NCBI RefSeq assembly: GCF_001424705.1
Contig: NZ_LMRA01000047.1
Span: 56,428 to 120,427 of the forward strand
Direction: 5' to 3'
DNA: 64,000 nucleotides
Source: Methylobacterium sp. Leaf465
GTDB lineage: Bacteria > Pseudomonadota > Alphaproteobacteria > Rhizobiales > Beijerinckiaceae
Part shown: in pieces, positions 23,137-32,405 of the stretch
Numbering within the stretch: position 1 is the stretch's first letter
Layout: every line of letters starts with the position of its first letter
Notes under the pieces: model-generated
Seen by the model: the letters and a program-made list of their open reading frames with translations, nothing else
Told to the model about the DNA's origin: nothing
Database searches by the model: none
Made by a program: the position numbers and the translations under genes

Positions 23137-24882
23137 ATGTTCCGTTGCCTCGCGGCCGCCCTGCGCGCGCTCGCCCTCCTCGTCGCCCTCGCGCTCCCCG
23201 CCCTGCCCGTCCTGTCCGGGGCCGCCCTCGCCCATGAGGGCCACGATCATGGTGCGGACGCGCCGCCGGCTCCGGCCGCGACGGCCCCGCGGGCGGAGGC
23301 CGTCTCCGAGCGCTTCGAGCTCGTCGCCGTGGTGCAGGGCACCGATCTCGTGCTCTACCTCGACGCCTTCGCCACCAACGCCCCCGTCCCGGAGGCGGGC
23401 GTCGCCGTGATGACGCCCGAGGGCCGGCGCAAGGCCGCCGAGACCGCGCCCGGCACCTACCGCCTCGCGGCGCCCTGGCTCGCGGCCGGGACCGACCACG
23501 ACCTCGTCGTCGGCGTCTCGGCCGAGGGCCGCACCGACCTCCTCGACCTCGATCTCCACCTGCCCGCCCCGATCGCGGCCCCGACCGCCGGACCTTCGGC
23601 CTCGGGCGCCGCCGCCTCGGCCACGGCCCTGGCCGACCGCCTCGCGTGGCAGAGCCCGGCGGCGCTGGCGGCCGGCGGATTCCTGATGGGGCTCGGGGCG
23701 TTCGCCCTGGCGCTCCGGCGCCGCGCGGGCCAGTCTCTGGCCGTGATCCTGGCCGTCCTCCTCGCCGTCGGGGCGACGCTGGTGCTCGCCCTGTTCCTCG
23801 GCGGCGCGGCGCAGGCGCACGAGGGCCACGGCCCCGACCAGACGCAGCCGCCCGTCACCCCGGCGGCGCTCACCGGCGGCACCCTGATGGAGCGGGCGCG
23901 CCGCCTGCCCGACGGCTCGGTCTTCGTGCCGAAGTCGCTGCAGCGGCTGCTGGCCCTGCGCACCGGCCTGACGGCGCAAGCCTCCGTCACCCGGAGCGTC
24001 GCGTTGCCGGGCCGGATCATCCCCGACCCGAATGCCAGCGGCGTGGTGCAATCCTCCGTCGGCGGCCGGCTGGCGCCGCCGGAGCGGGGCTTTCCCCGCC
24101 TCGGCACCCGGGTGACGCGCGGCGAGGTGCTCGCCACCGTGACGCCGCCGGTCCAGGCGGTGGACGTCTCCGACATGCGCCAGCGCCAGGGCGAGCTCGA
24201 CCAGCAGATCGCCATCCTGGAGCGCCGGGTCGGGCGCTTCGAGCGGCTCTCCACCACCGGCGCGGTGGCGCAGACCCAGCTCGACGACGCCCGCTCGGAA
24301 CTCGGCGGCCTGCGGGACCGCCGCGCCGCCCTCGACGCCATCCGGCGCGAGCCCGAATCCCTCGTCGCCCCCGTCGACGGCGTCATCGCCGAGGCGAACG
24401 CGGTGGCGGGCGCCATGGCGGCCCCCGGCACCGTGGTCTACCGCATCGTCGATCCGGGCAAGCTCTGGGTCGAGGCCCTGAGCTTCGAGGCGCTGGCCGA
24501 GGGCAGCCGGGCCACCGCGCGCCTGGGCGACGGCGGCACCCTGCAGCTCGCCTATCGCGGCACGGGGCTCGCGGACCGCAACCAGGCGGTGCCGGTCCAG
24601 TTCGCGGTGGAGGGCGAGGCGAAGGGCCTGCGCCTGGGCCAGTTCGTCACCGTGCTGGCCCCCGTCGGCCCGGCCCGCCCCGGCCTGCCGGTGGCGCGCT
24701 CCGGCGTCGTGCGGGCGGAGGGCGGCAGCCTCGTCTACGAGCACGTCAGCGCCGAGCGCTTCCTCGGCCGCCCGGTGCGGGTGGCGCCGCTGGATGCCGA
24801 CCGGATGCTGGTGGAGGACGGGATCGCGGCCGGGCGCCGCGTCGTCGTCCAGGGCGCCGAGCTCCTCGACCAGATCCGCTGA
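23137..24882 (+). CDS. Heavy-metal RND efflux periplasmic adaptor (CusB-like) with extra N-terminal region
   Basis: 581 residues. Signal peptide 1-32, then a His-rich HEGHDHG, an Ig-like domain (about 50-150), two predicted membrane helices (about 176-224), and a second HEGHGPDQ. From about 250 comes a standard CusB/CzcB core: VALPGRIIPDPNASGVVQ, the lipoyl/barrel strands, an alpha-hairpin (QRQGELDQQIAILERRVGRF) and the membrane-proximal domain ending DQIR. The adaptor bridges the inner-membrane pump and an outer-membrane channel. The internal membrane pair is not usual for CusB and suggests a fusion. The ATG at 23137 gives the signal peptide; an in-frame ATG at 23080 is less likely. The RND pump follows 11 bp later. 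Confidence 0.85.
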   Translation: MFRCLAAALRALALLVALALPALPVLSGAALAHEGHDHGADAPPAPAATAPRAEAVSERFELVAVVQGTDLVLYLDAFATNAPVPEAGVAVMTPEGRRKAAETAPGTYRLAAPWLAAGTDHDLVVGVSAEGRTDLLDLDLHLPAPIAAPTAGPSASGAAASATALADRLAWQSPAALAAGGFLMGLGAFALALRRRAGQSLAVILAVLLAVGATLVLALFLGGAAQAHEGHGPDQTQPPVTPAALTGGTLMERARRLPDGSVFVPKSLQRLLALRTGLTAQASVTRSVALPGRIIPDPNASGVVQSSVGGRLAPPERGFPRLGTRVTRGEVLATVTPPVQAVDVSDMRQRQGELDQQIAILERRVGRFERLSTTGAVAQTQLDDARSELGGLRDRRAALDAIRREPESLVAPVDGVIAEANAVAGAMAAPGTVVYRIVDPGKLWVEALSFEALAEGSRATARLGDGGTLQLAYRGTGLADRNQAVPVQFAVEGEAKGLRLGQFVTVLAPVGPARPGLPVARSGVVRAEGGSLVYEHVSAERFLGRPVRVAPLDADRMLVEDGIAAGRRVVVQGAELLDQIR

Positions 24883-24893
24883 GGAGAGGCCCG

Positions 24894-27800
24894 ATGTTCG
24901 AGACCATCGTCGCGCAGTCCCTGCGCAACCGCCTGCTCGTGCTGGCGCTGGCCGCCGCCCTGGTGCTGACCGGGCTCCTCGCCCTGACCCGCCTGCCCGT
25001 CGACGTGCTGCCGGACCTCAACCGGCCCACCGTCACGGTGATGACGGAGGCGGAAGGGCTCGCGCCCCCGGAGGTCGAGCAGCGCGTCAGCTACCCGATC
25101 GAGACCCGGATGAACGGCCTGCCCGGCGTCACCCGGGTGCGCTCGGTCTCGGGCATCGGCCTGTCCATCGTCACCGTCGAGTTCGCCTGGGACGCCGACC
25201 TCTACCGGGCGCGCCAGTTCGTGGCCGAGCGCCTGGCGCTGGCCCGCTCGGAGCTCCCCGCCGACGTGATGCCCCAGATGGGGCCGGTCTCGTCGATCAT
25301 GGGCGGCATCCTGCTGGTGGCGGTGACCTCCGAGACCGCGAGCCCGATGCAACTGCGCGAGACCGCCGACTTCACCATCCGGCCGCGCCTCCTGTCCATT
25401 CCGGGCGTGGCGCAGGTCATCCCGATCGGCGGCGCGGTGCGCCAGTTCCGGGTGGCGCCGAACCCCGCCGCCATGCGGGCCCTGGGCGTCACCCATGCCA
25501 GCCTGACCCAGGCCCTGGAGGGCTTCGGCACCAATGCGGGCGGCGGCTTCACCGATGCGGGGGCCCGCGAGGTGCTGATCCGCGCCATCGGCCGGACCAT
25601 CGACCTCGACGACCTGCGCAACCTCGTGGTGGGCACGCCCGCGGGTCCGGTCTACCTGCGGCAGGTGGCGGAGGTGGATTTCGCCCCCCGGCCCCGGCGC
25701 GGCGATGGCGGTTACCTGGGCAAGCCCGCCGTCATCGTCTCGGTGGAGAAGCAGCCGGGCGTCGATACGGTGCGGCTGACGAAGACCGTGGAAGAGGCGC
25801 TGGCCCAGCTCGGCCCCAGCCTGCCGCCCGGGATCCAGGCCGACAAGGTGCTGTTCCGGCAGGCGGATTTCATCGAGACCTCCCTGCACAACGTGGTCCA
25901 GGTGCTGCTCGAGGCCGTCGCCGTGGTGGCTTTGGTGCTGTTCGCCTTCCTGATGAACGCGCGCACCACCCTGATCTCGCTCACCGCGATCCCGGTCTCG
26001 ATCCTCGCCACGGCGGCGATCTTCTCCGCGCTCGGGCTGTCCATCAACACGATGACGCTGGGCGGCCTCGCCATCGCCATCGGCGAGCTCGTCGACGACG
26101 CGGTGGTGGATGTCGAGAACATCCTGCGGCGCCTGCGCGAGAACCGTCACGAGGGCGCGCCCCGCACGGCCTTCGCGGTGATCGTGGCGGCCTCCAACGA
26201 GGTCCGCTCCGGCATCGTCTACGCGACCGTGATCATCTGCCTCGTCTTCGTGCCGCTCTTCGCCCTGTCGGGCATCGAGGGCCGGCTCTTCGCCCCCCTG
26301 GGGCAGGCCTACATCATCGCGATCCTGTCGAGCCTGCTGGTCTCGCTCACCCTGACACCCGCCCTCGCCTCCTGGCTGCTCCCCGGCCTGAAGACCCTGG
26401 AGGCGCCGGAGGGCCGGCTGATCCGCGGTCTCAAGGCCGGCAACGGCCGCCTCGTCGCGTTCGCCTTGGGGCACCCGCGCGCCGTGATGGCGGCGGCCGT
26501 GCTCGGCGTCGGTGCGGCGGCCTTCGCCGCCACCACGCTGCCGCGGGCCTTCCTGCCGGCCTTCAACGAGGGCTCGTTCACCGTCAACCTCGCCTTCACG
26601 CCGGGCATCTCCCTCGCCGAATCGAGCCGGATCGGCGCCATCGCCGAAGGTCTGGTCCTCGACATCCCGGAGGTGGACCGGGTCGGGCGCCGCACCGGCC
26701 GGGCCGAGCTCGACGAGCATGCCGAGGGCGTCCACTCCACGGACCTGGAGATCGCGATGAAGCCCGGCGGGCGGCCGCGCGCGGCCATCGTGGCGGATCT
26801 GCGGGCGCGCCTGGGCGTGCTGCCGGTCTCGCTCAATGTCGGCCAGCCGATCTCGCACCGCCTCGACCACATGCTCTCGGGCGTCCGGGCCGAGATCGCC
26901 CTCAAGCTGTTCGGCGAGGACCTCGACGGCCTGCGCCGCACGGCCGAAGCCCTCACGACCGCGTTCGAGACGATCCCCGGCATCGCCGACCTGTCCATCG
27001 AGAAGCAGGTCCGGATCCCGCAGCTCGAGGTCCGGGTCGATTCCGGACGCGCCGCCCTCTACGGCATCGCCCCCGGCGCCGTGGTCGAGGCGGTGAGCCG
27101 GCTGGCCAACGGTCGGGTGGTCTCGACCCTGGTGGACGGCCTGCGCCGCTACGACGTCACCCTGCGCCTGCCGGAATCCGGCCGCTCGGTGGCGGCACTT
27201 CGCGAACTCCTCATCGAGACGCCCACCGGCTGGGTGCCGGCCCACGCGCTGGCCGACATCACCGAGCGCGACGGCCCCAACCAGATTCTTCGCGAGAACG
27301 GCCGGCGCAGGCTGGTCGTGCAGGCCAACACCCAGGCGGGCGCGGACGGCGCGGCGGTGGCCGCCGCCATGGCCGACACGCTGGCGCGCACGACGCTCCC
27401 CCAGGGCATCACCGCGAGCCTGGAGGGCGCGTTCCAGGCGCAGGGGGAGGCGACCCGCACCATCGGGCTCCTCAGCCTCGTCTCGCTGGCCCTGGTCTTC
27501 GCCCTGCTGGCGAGCCGCTACCGCTCCGGCGTGCTCGCCCTCATCGTCATGGGCAACGTGCCGCTCGCCCTCATCGGCAGCGTCGCGGCGCTCTTCCTCG
27601 CCGGGCTGCCCCTCTCGGTGGCCTCGATGATCGGCTTCGTGACGCTCACCGGCATCGTCGCCCGCAACGGCATCCTGAAGATCAGCCACATCCTCAACCT
27701 CGGCATCGCCGAGGGCCTGCCCTTCGGGCCGGCCCTGGTGCTGCGGGCCAGCAACGAGCGGCTGGTGCCCGTCCTGATGACGGCGCTGGCCGCCGGCATC

Positions 27801-28025
27801 GCCCTGGTGCCCCTCCTCGTCGACGGCACGGCGCCCGGCAAGGAGATCCTCCACCCCGTCGCGGTCACGATCTTCGGCGGCCTCTTCAGCGCCACCCTCC
27901 TCGACGCGGTGCTCACCCCCGTCCTCGTCCTGCGCTTCGGCCGGGGCGCCTTCGCCCGCCTCCAGGCGGCGCAAGGCCCTGCCTCGGCGCCGGCCGCGGG
28001 CGCCCCCGCCCCGGCCCTGTTCTGA
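24894..28025 (+). CDS. Heavy-metal efflux RND transporter permease (CusA/CzcA family)
   Basis: 1043 residues, the usual length. Inner-membrane proton-driven pump with twelve helices and two large periplasmic loops. Family features: N-terminal LPVDVLPDLNRPTVTV, GLPGVTRVRSVSGIGLSIV, TM4 GGLAIAIGELVDDAVVDVEN with the proton-relay acidic residues, ISHRLDHMLSGVRAEIALKL, and the repeated TM10 region LTGIVARNGILKISHIL. These place it in the heavy-metal (HME) subfamily. The loop segment before GVRAEIALKLFG is closer to CzcA/NccA than to CusA, so divalent cations are as likely as Cu/Ag. No outer-membrane CusC/CzcC gene follows, so it must borrow one. Ends 20 bp before the DUF305 gene. Confidence 0.92.
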   Translation: MFETIVAQSLRNRLLVLALAAALVLTGLLALTRLPVDVLPDLNRPTVTVMTEAEGLAPPEVEQRVSYPIETRMNGLPGVTRVRSVSGIGLSIVTVEFAWDADLYRARQFVAERLALARSELPADVMPQMGPVSSIMGGILLVAVTSETASPMQLRETADFTIRPRLLSIPGVAQVIPIGGAVRQFRVAPNPAAMRALGVTHASLTQALEGFGTNAGGGFTDAGAREVLIRAIGRTIDLDDLRNLVVGTPAGPVYLRQVAEVDFAPRPRRGDGGYLGKPAVIVSVEKQPGVDTVRLTKTVEEALAQLGPSLPPGIQADKVLFRQADFIETSLHNVVQVLLEAVAVVALVLFAFLMNARTTLISLTAIPVSILATAAIFSALGLSINTMTLGGLAIAIGELVDDAVVDVENILRRLRENRHEGAPRTAFAVIVAASNEVRSGIVYATVIICLVFVPLFALSGIEGRLFAPLGQAYIIAILSSLLVSLTLTPALASWLLPGLKTLEAPEGRLIRGLKAGNGRLVAFALGHPRAVMAAAVLGVGAAAFAATTLPRAFLPAFNEGSFTVNLAFTPGISLAESSRIGAIAEGLVLDIPEVDRVGRRTGRAELDEHAEGVHSTDLEIAMKPGGRPRAAIVADLRARLGVLPVSLNVGQPISHRLDHMLSGVRAEIALKLFGEDLDGLRRTAEALTTAFETIPGIADLSIEKQVRIPQLEVRVDSGRAALYGIAPGAVVEAVSRLANGRVVSTLVDGLRRYDVTLRLPESGRSVAALRELLIETPTGWVPAHALADITERDGPNQILRENGRRRLVVQANTQAGADGAAVAAAMADTLARTTLPQGITASLEGAFQAQGEATRTIGLLSLVSLALVFALLASRYRSGVLALIVMGNVPLALIGSVAALFLAGLPLSVASMIGFVTLTGIVARNGILKISHILNLGIAEGLPFGPALVLRASNERLVPVLMTALAAGIALVPLLVDGTAPGKEILHPVAVTIFGGLFSATLLDAVLTPVLVLRFGRGAFARLQAAQGPASAPAAGAPAPALF

Positions 28026-28045
28026 TCTCCCGGAGACCGACCCCC

Positions 28046-28486
28046 ATGAAGACCGCCGCCGCCGTCCTCGCCACCGTCGCCCTCTTCGCCCTGACGGGCG
28101 CCGCCCCGGCCCATGAGGATCACCCCGCGGGGGATGGCCACGACCACGGCCACGCCACGCCGGGCCATTCGCACGCGGAAAAACCCGCCGGCGCGGCGAA
28201 GGCCGGCGCATCCCCCTCCACCAGGGCGTTCCAGGAGGCCGCCATGCGCATGCACGGCGACATGGAGATCCGCTATTCCGGCGACGTCGACCGCGATTTC
28301 GCCGCCGGCATGATCCCGCACCATGCCGGCGCCATCGCCATGGCCCGGGTCGCCCTGCAATACTCGAAGGACCCGGAGGTCCGGGCGCTCGCCGAGCGCA
28401 TCGTCACGGCGCAGGACACCGAGATCGCGCAGATGCGGGCCATCCTGGCGCGCAAGGAGGCGGAGGCGAAGGCCGCCGCGCGCTGA
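28046..28486 (+). CDS. DUF305 family exported His-rich protein
   Basis: 146 residues. Signal peptide (ALTGAAPA) followed by a His-rich linker (HEDHPAGDGHDHGHATPGHSH) and a DUF305 four-helix domain with the hallmark DFAAGMIPHHAGAIAMARVAL. DUF305 proteins are ferritin-like periplasmic proteins often found with copper or other metal resistance genes. It closes the metal-efflux operon, 20 bp after the RND pump. A periplasmic metal-binding or chaperone role is inferred from context and histidines. Confidence 0.85.
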   Translation: MKTAAAVLATVALFALTGAAPAHEDHPAGDGHDHGHATPGHSHAEKPAGAAKAGASPSTRAFQEAAMRMHGDMEIRYSGDVDRDFAAGMIPHHAGAIAMARVALQYSKDPEVRALAERIVTAQDTEIAQMRAILARKEAEAKAAAR

Positions 28487-28561
28487 AGCCCCCCCTGGTC
28501 GGGCACCGCGCCGGTTCTATCTGGAGCCTTTCCAGACAAGCCGGCCGGAGGTGTCCCCCGC

Positions 28562-29080
28562 ATGAGCTTTCCCATCACGCTGACCGTGAACGGCGTGCGC
28601 CGCAGCGTCGTCCTGGAGGATGCGCGCGTCACCCTCCTCGACCTGTTGCGCGAGCGCCTCGACCTCACCGGGGCCAAGAAGGGCTGCGACCGGGGCCAGT
28701 GCGGGGCCTGCACCATCCTCCTCGACGGCGTCCGGGTGAATGCGTGCCTGGCCCTCGCCGTCAGCCACGACGGGGCCTCGATCACCACCATCGAGGGCCT
28801 CGCCGCGGGCGACGCCCTGCACCCGGTCCAGGCCGCCTTCCTGGAGCATGACGGCTTCCAGTGCGGCTTCTGCACCCCGGGCCAGATCCTCGGCGCGGTC
28901 GGGCTGATCCAGGAGGGCCAGACCGGGGGCGACCCCGAGCGGGTGCGCGAGGGCATGAGCGGGAATCTCTGCCGCTGCGGCGCCTATGCGGGCATCACGG
29001 ATGCGGTGCTCACCGCCCATGCGGCGATGAGCGGGCCGGACGTCCTGCCCGGCCGCCAGCTCGCGGAGGATGCGGCGTGA
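28562..29080 (+). CDS. Molybdenum hydroxylase, [2Fe-2S] subunit (PaoA/XdhA-like)
   Basis: 172 residues. The plant-type ferredoxin cluster is bound by Cys42, 47, 50 and 62 (GCDRGQCGAC...NACLA). The helical second cluster is bound by Cys101, 104, 137 and 139 (CGFCTPGQ...CRC). It passes electrons from the molybdenum centre to the FAD subunit. Unlike E. coli PaoA it has no Tat signal, so the complex is probably cytoplasmic. Its stop overlaps the GTG start of the FAD subunit as GTGA. A plausible ribosome-binding site (ccggaggtgt) precedes the ATG. Confidence 0.93.
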   Translation: MSFPITLTVNGVRRSVVLEDARVTLLDLLRERLDLTGAKKGCDRGQCGACTILLDGVRVNACLALAVSHDGASITTIEGLAAGDALHPVQAAFLEHDGFQCGFCTPGQILGAVGLIQEGQTGGDPERVREGMSGNLCRCGAYAGITDAVLTAHAAMSGPDVLPGRQLAEDAA

Positions 29081-30150
29081 AGGCCTTCGACTACATCCGC
29101 GCCACCAGCGTCGCCGAGGCGGTGGCGGCCGCCGCCCGGCCGGGGGCGGCCTATCTCGCCGCCGGCACCAACCTCGTCGACCTGATGAAGGGCGGGATCA
29201 GCCGGCCCGACACCCTCGTCGACGTCACCCGCCTGCCCGGCCTCGACCGCATCGAGCGCGGCGCCGACGGGTCGACCCGGATCGGCGCCCTGGTGCGCAA
29301 CGCGGCCCTGGCGCACGACGCGACCATCGCCCGGCGCTACCCGGCGCTCGCCGAAGCCCTGCTCTCGGGCGCCTCGGGCCAGCTCCGCAACGCCGCCACC
29401 ACCGCCGGGAACGTGCTGCAGCGGACCCGCTGCCAGTATTTCTACGACACCGCCAGCGCCTGCAACAAGCGCGACCCCGGCGCCGGCTGCGCGGCGCTGG
29501 GCGGCGTCACCCGGAGCCACGCGGTGCTCGGCTGGAGCGATCACTGCATCGCCACCCACCCGTCCGACTTCTGCGTGCCGCTCGCCGCCCTCGACGCCAC
29601 CGTCGAGATCGCGGGGGCCGGCGGCACCCGCTCCGTGCCCCTGGAGGCGTTCCACCGCCTGCCCGGCGATCACCCGGAGCGCGAGACCGTTCTGGAAGCG
29701 GGCGACCTCGTCGTCGCCGTTACCCTGCCCCCCGAGGCGGAGGCCTTCGCCGGGCACAGCCGCTACCTCAAGGTCCGCGAGCGTACCTCCTACGCCTTCG
29801 CGGTGGTCTCGGCGGCGGTGGGCCTGGCGATGGACGGGGACCGGATCGGGCAGGCCCGCATCGCGCTCGGCAGCGTCGCCCTGAAGCCCTGGCGCGCCCG
29901 GGCGGCGGAGGATCTGCTGGCCGGTGCCGCCCCCACGCCCGAGACCTTCGCGAAGGCGGCCGAGGCGGCGCTGGCCGACGCCAGGCCCTCGGGGGACAAC
30001 GCCTACAAGATCGAGCTCGCCCGCCGCATCGTGGTCCGCGCGCTCACCCTGGCGGCCGCCGGCACCCCGGACCGCGTCCCCGCGCTGCCGGCCAGTCCCT
30101 TCGCTCCCCATCCCCTCATCCCTTCGGCCGGAGCCCCCGCCCATGCCTGA
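29077..30150 (+). CDS. Molybdenum hydroxylase, FAD-binding subunit M (PaoB-like, with Cys-rich insert)
   Basis: 357 residues starting at GTG 29077. The FAD fold is recognised by AAYLAAGTNLVDLMKGG and NAATTAGNVLQRTRC. It is followed by an insertion with cysteines at 119, 129, 138, 157 and 166 (ASACNKRDPGAGCAALGG). This resembles PaoB and the beta subunit of 4-hydroxybenzoyl-CoA reductase, where such cysteines hold an additional [4Fe-4S] cluster. It transfers electrons to an acceptor (oxygen, quinone or ferredoxin, not determined). Overlaps the molybdenum subunit by 8 bp. The same subunit layout occurs in periplasmic aldehyde oxidoreductases. Confidence 0.88.
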   Translation: MKAFDYIRATSVAEAVAAAARPGAAYLAAGTNLVDLMKGGISRPDTLVDVTRLPGLDRIERGADGSTRIGALVRNAALAHDATIARRYPALAEALLSGASGQLRNAATTAGNVLQRTRCQYFYDTASACNKRDPGAGCAALGGVTRSHAVLGWSDHCIATHPSDFCVPLAALDATVEIAGAGGTRSVPLEAFHRLPGDHPERETVLEAGDLVVAVTLPPEAEAFAGHSRYLKVRERTSYAFAVVSAAVGLAMDGDRIGQARIALGSVALKPWRARAAEDLLAGAAPTPETFAKAAEAALADARPSGDNAYKIELARRIVVRALTLAAAGTPDRVPALPASPFAPHPLIPSAGAPAHA

Positions 30151-32374
30151 GCGTCAGCGCCACGGCGCCTCCATCGGCCAGCCGCTCACCCGGCGCGACG
30201 GCCATGCCAAGATCACCGGGGCGGCCCGCTACAGCGCGGATTTCCGGCCCGAGGGCCTGGCCCACGCGGTGATGGCGGTGAGTGCGGTCGCCCGCGGCCG
30301 GGTCACCCATCTCGACGTCGCGGCGGCGGAGGCCCATCCCGGCGTCGTCGCGGTGATGACGCCGCAGAACGCCCCGGCGCTCGCCCAGTCGCCGGACCTG
30401 AAGGACAATCCCTTCGCCTTCCGCCTCGACCTCCTGCAGAACGACGGCGTGCGCTACGCCAACCAGCCGATCGCGGTGGTGATCGCCGAGACGCTGGAGG
30501 CCGCCACCGAGGGCGCGGCCCTGCTGGCGCCCCGCTACGATTCGGAGCCCGTCAGCGTCGCCCTCGGGGCCGGCGAGATCTTCCGCCCCGAGACCGTCGG
30601 GGCCGGCTCGGCCACCGACGAGGGCTCGGGCGACCTCGCCGCCGGCATGGCGGCGGCCGAGACCCGGATCGAGGCGACCTACGACACGGCCGCGCAGTAC
30701 CACAACGCCCTGGAGCCCCATGCCAGCGTGGCCGCGTGGGACGGCGACCGCCTGACCCTCTACACGCCGACCCAGGCGCTCTGGATCGCCAAGGGCCGGC
30801 TCGCCGGCCTGTTCGGCATTCCGCCCGAGAACATCCACGTGGTCTGCCACTATCTCGGCGGCGGCTTCGGCTCGAAGGGCTTCATCGCCGCGCCGCAGAT
30901 CCTCGGCATCATGGCGGCAAAGCTCGTGGGACGCCCCGTCAAGCTGGTGACCCGGCGCGAGCAGATGTTCGGCCCGGTCGGCCACCGCGCCGCCACGCGC
31001 CAGACCCTGAAGCTCGGCGCCTCCCGGGACGGCACACTCACGGCCCTCGACCACCACACCCTGACCCTGACGAGCCGGCACGACGACTTCATCGAGCCCT
31101 CCGGCATCCTCTCGCGCCACCTCTACGCGGCCGGCGCGATCGCCACCACGCACGCGGTCTCCCGGGCCGATATCGGCACCCCGATCTTCATGCGGGCCCC
31201 CGGCGAGGCCTCGGGCAGCGTCGCGGTGGAGAGTGCGCTGGACGAGCTGGCCCTGGAGCTCGACCTCGACCCCCTGGAGATCCGCCTGCGCAACTACGCG
31301 GAGGTCGAGCCGATCACCCATCGGCCCTTCTCCTCGAAGGCCCTGCGCGAATGCTACGCGCAAGGGGCCGCGCGCTTCGGCTGGGCGGCCCGCCCGCGCC
31401 AGCCGCGCCAGATGCGCGACGCCGACGGGCTCCTCGTCGGCTGGGGCCTCGGCACCGCCACCTACCCGGCCGGGATGATGCAGGGCGAGGCCCGCGCCAC
31501 GATCCGGGCCGACGGCACGGGGCTCATCGAGACCGCCGCCCAGGACATGGGCCAGGGCGCCTGGACGGTGCTGGCGCAGATCGGCGCCGACGGGCTCGGC
31601 CTCCCGATTACCCAAGTCGAGCTGCGCATCGGCGATTCGAACCTGCCCAATGGCGGCCTGGCCGGCGGCTCCACCGGCACCGCCACCAGCGGCACGGCGG
31701 TGGACAACGCCGCGCAGGGCGCCATCGCCGCCCTGGCGGAGCTCGCCGTCAACGACCGCGCCTCGCCCCTCTACGGCGCCGGCAATGCCGGCGTCACCGC
31801 CGCCGACGGCCGCCTCGCCCGCCGGGACGACCCCGCCCGCTCCGAATCCTTCGGCGAGATCCTGGCCCGCGCCGGCAGGACCTCCGTCGAGGCCAAGGGA
31901 CAGGGCGCGGGCGACCCCGCATCGCGAAAGACCTACGCGATGCACGCGCACGGGGCGGTCTACGCGGAGGTGAAGGTCGACCCCGACCTCGGCCAGATCC
32001 GGGTGACGCGCCTCGTGGGCGCCTTCGCGGCCGGGCGGATCATCAACCCGCATCTCGTGCGCAGCCAGTATTACGGCGGCATGATCTGGGGCGTGTCCCT
32101 GGCCCTGCACGAGCACGCGTTGCTCGACCCGCGCTCGGGTCGGGTGATGAACGGGAACCTGGCCGAGTACCACATCCCGGTGAACGCCGACGTGCCCGCC
32201 ATGGAGGCGATCCTGGTGGAGGAGCACGATCCGCACGTGAACCCGCTCGGCATCAAGGGGGTGGGCGAGATCGGCATCACCGGCACCGCCGGCGCCATCG
32301 CCAACGCGGTCTGGCACGCCACCGGCGTGCGGGTGCGCGACATCCCGATCACCCTGGACAAGCTGCTGGGGTGA
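30143..32374 (+). CDS. Molybdenum hydroxylase, molybdopterin-binding catalytic subunit (PaoC-like)
   Basis: 743 residues, typical for the single large subunit. LTRRDGHAKITGAARYSAD opens the family's first domain. YLGGGFGSKG, FMRAPGEASGS and TAAQDMGQGAWTV match cofactor-contact segments, and GVGEIGITGTAGAIANAV near the C-terminus supplies the catalytic glutamate of xanthine oxidase-family enzymes (about residue 708). Substrate is probably an aldehyde or an aromatic heterocycle; the active-site residues visible do not decide. No XdhC-type maturation gene (MCD insertion) follows in the window. Forms one operon with the two preceding genes. Confidence 0.93.
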   Translation: MPERQRHGASIGQPLTRRDGHAKITGAARYSADFRPEGLAHAVMAVSAVARGRVTHLDVAAAEAHPGVVAVMTPQNAPALAQSPDLKDNPFAFRLDLLQNDGVRYANQPIAVVIAETLEAATEGAALLAPRYDSEPVSVALGAGEIFRPETVGAGSATDEGSGDLAAGMAAAETRIEATYDTAAQYHNALEPHASVAAWDGDRLTLYTPTQALWIAKGRLAGLFGIPPENIHVVCHYLGGGFGSKGFIAAPQILGIMAAKLVGRPVKLVTRREQMFGPVGHRAATRQTLKLGASRDGTLTALDHHTLTLTSRHDDFIEPSGILSRHLYAAGAIATTHAVSRADIGTPIFMRAPGEASGSVAVESALDELALELDLDPLEIRLRNYAEVEPITHRPFSSKALRECYAQGAARFGWAARPRQPRQMRDADGLLVGWGLGTATYPAGMMQGEARATIRADGTGLIETAAQDMGQGAWTVLAQIGADGLGLPITQVELRIGDSNLPNGGLAGGSTGTATSGTAVDNAAQGAIAALAELAVNDRASPLYGAGNAGVTAADGRLARRDDPARSESFGEILARAGRTSVEAKGQGAGDPASRKTYAMHAHGAVYAEVKVDPDLGQIRVTRLVGAFAAGRIINPHLVRSQYYGGMIWGVSLALHEHALLDPRSGRVMNGNLAEYHIPVNADVPAMEAILVEEHDPHVNPLGIKGVGEIGITGTAGAIANAVWHATGVRVRDIPITLDKLLG

Positions 32375-32405
32375 GGCGCAGGGGCGGCCGTCCCGGGCCC
32401 GCCGC

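Noticed and set aside
24735..28211. A continuous minus-strand open frame of over 1100 codons opposite the RND pump and adaptor
   Set aside because: Composition is Gly/Arg/Asp/His-rich without hydrophobic patterning, as expected for antisense of GC-rich code; the plus-strand RND pump is unambiguous.
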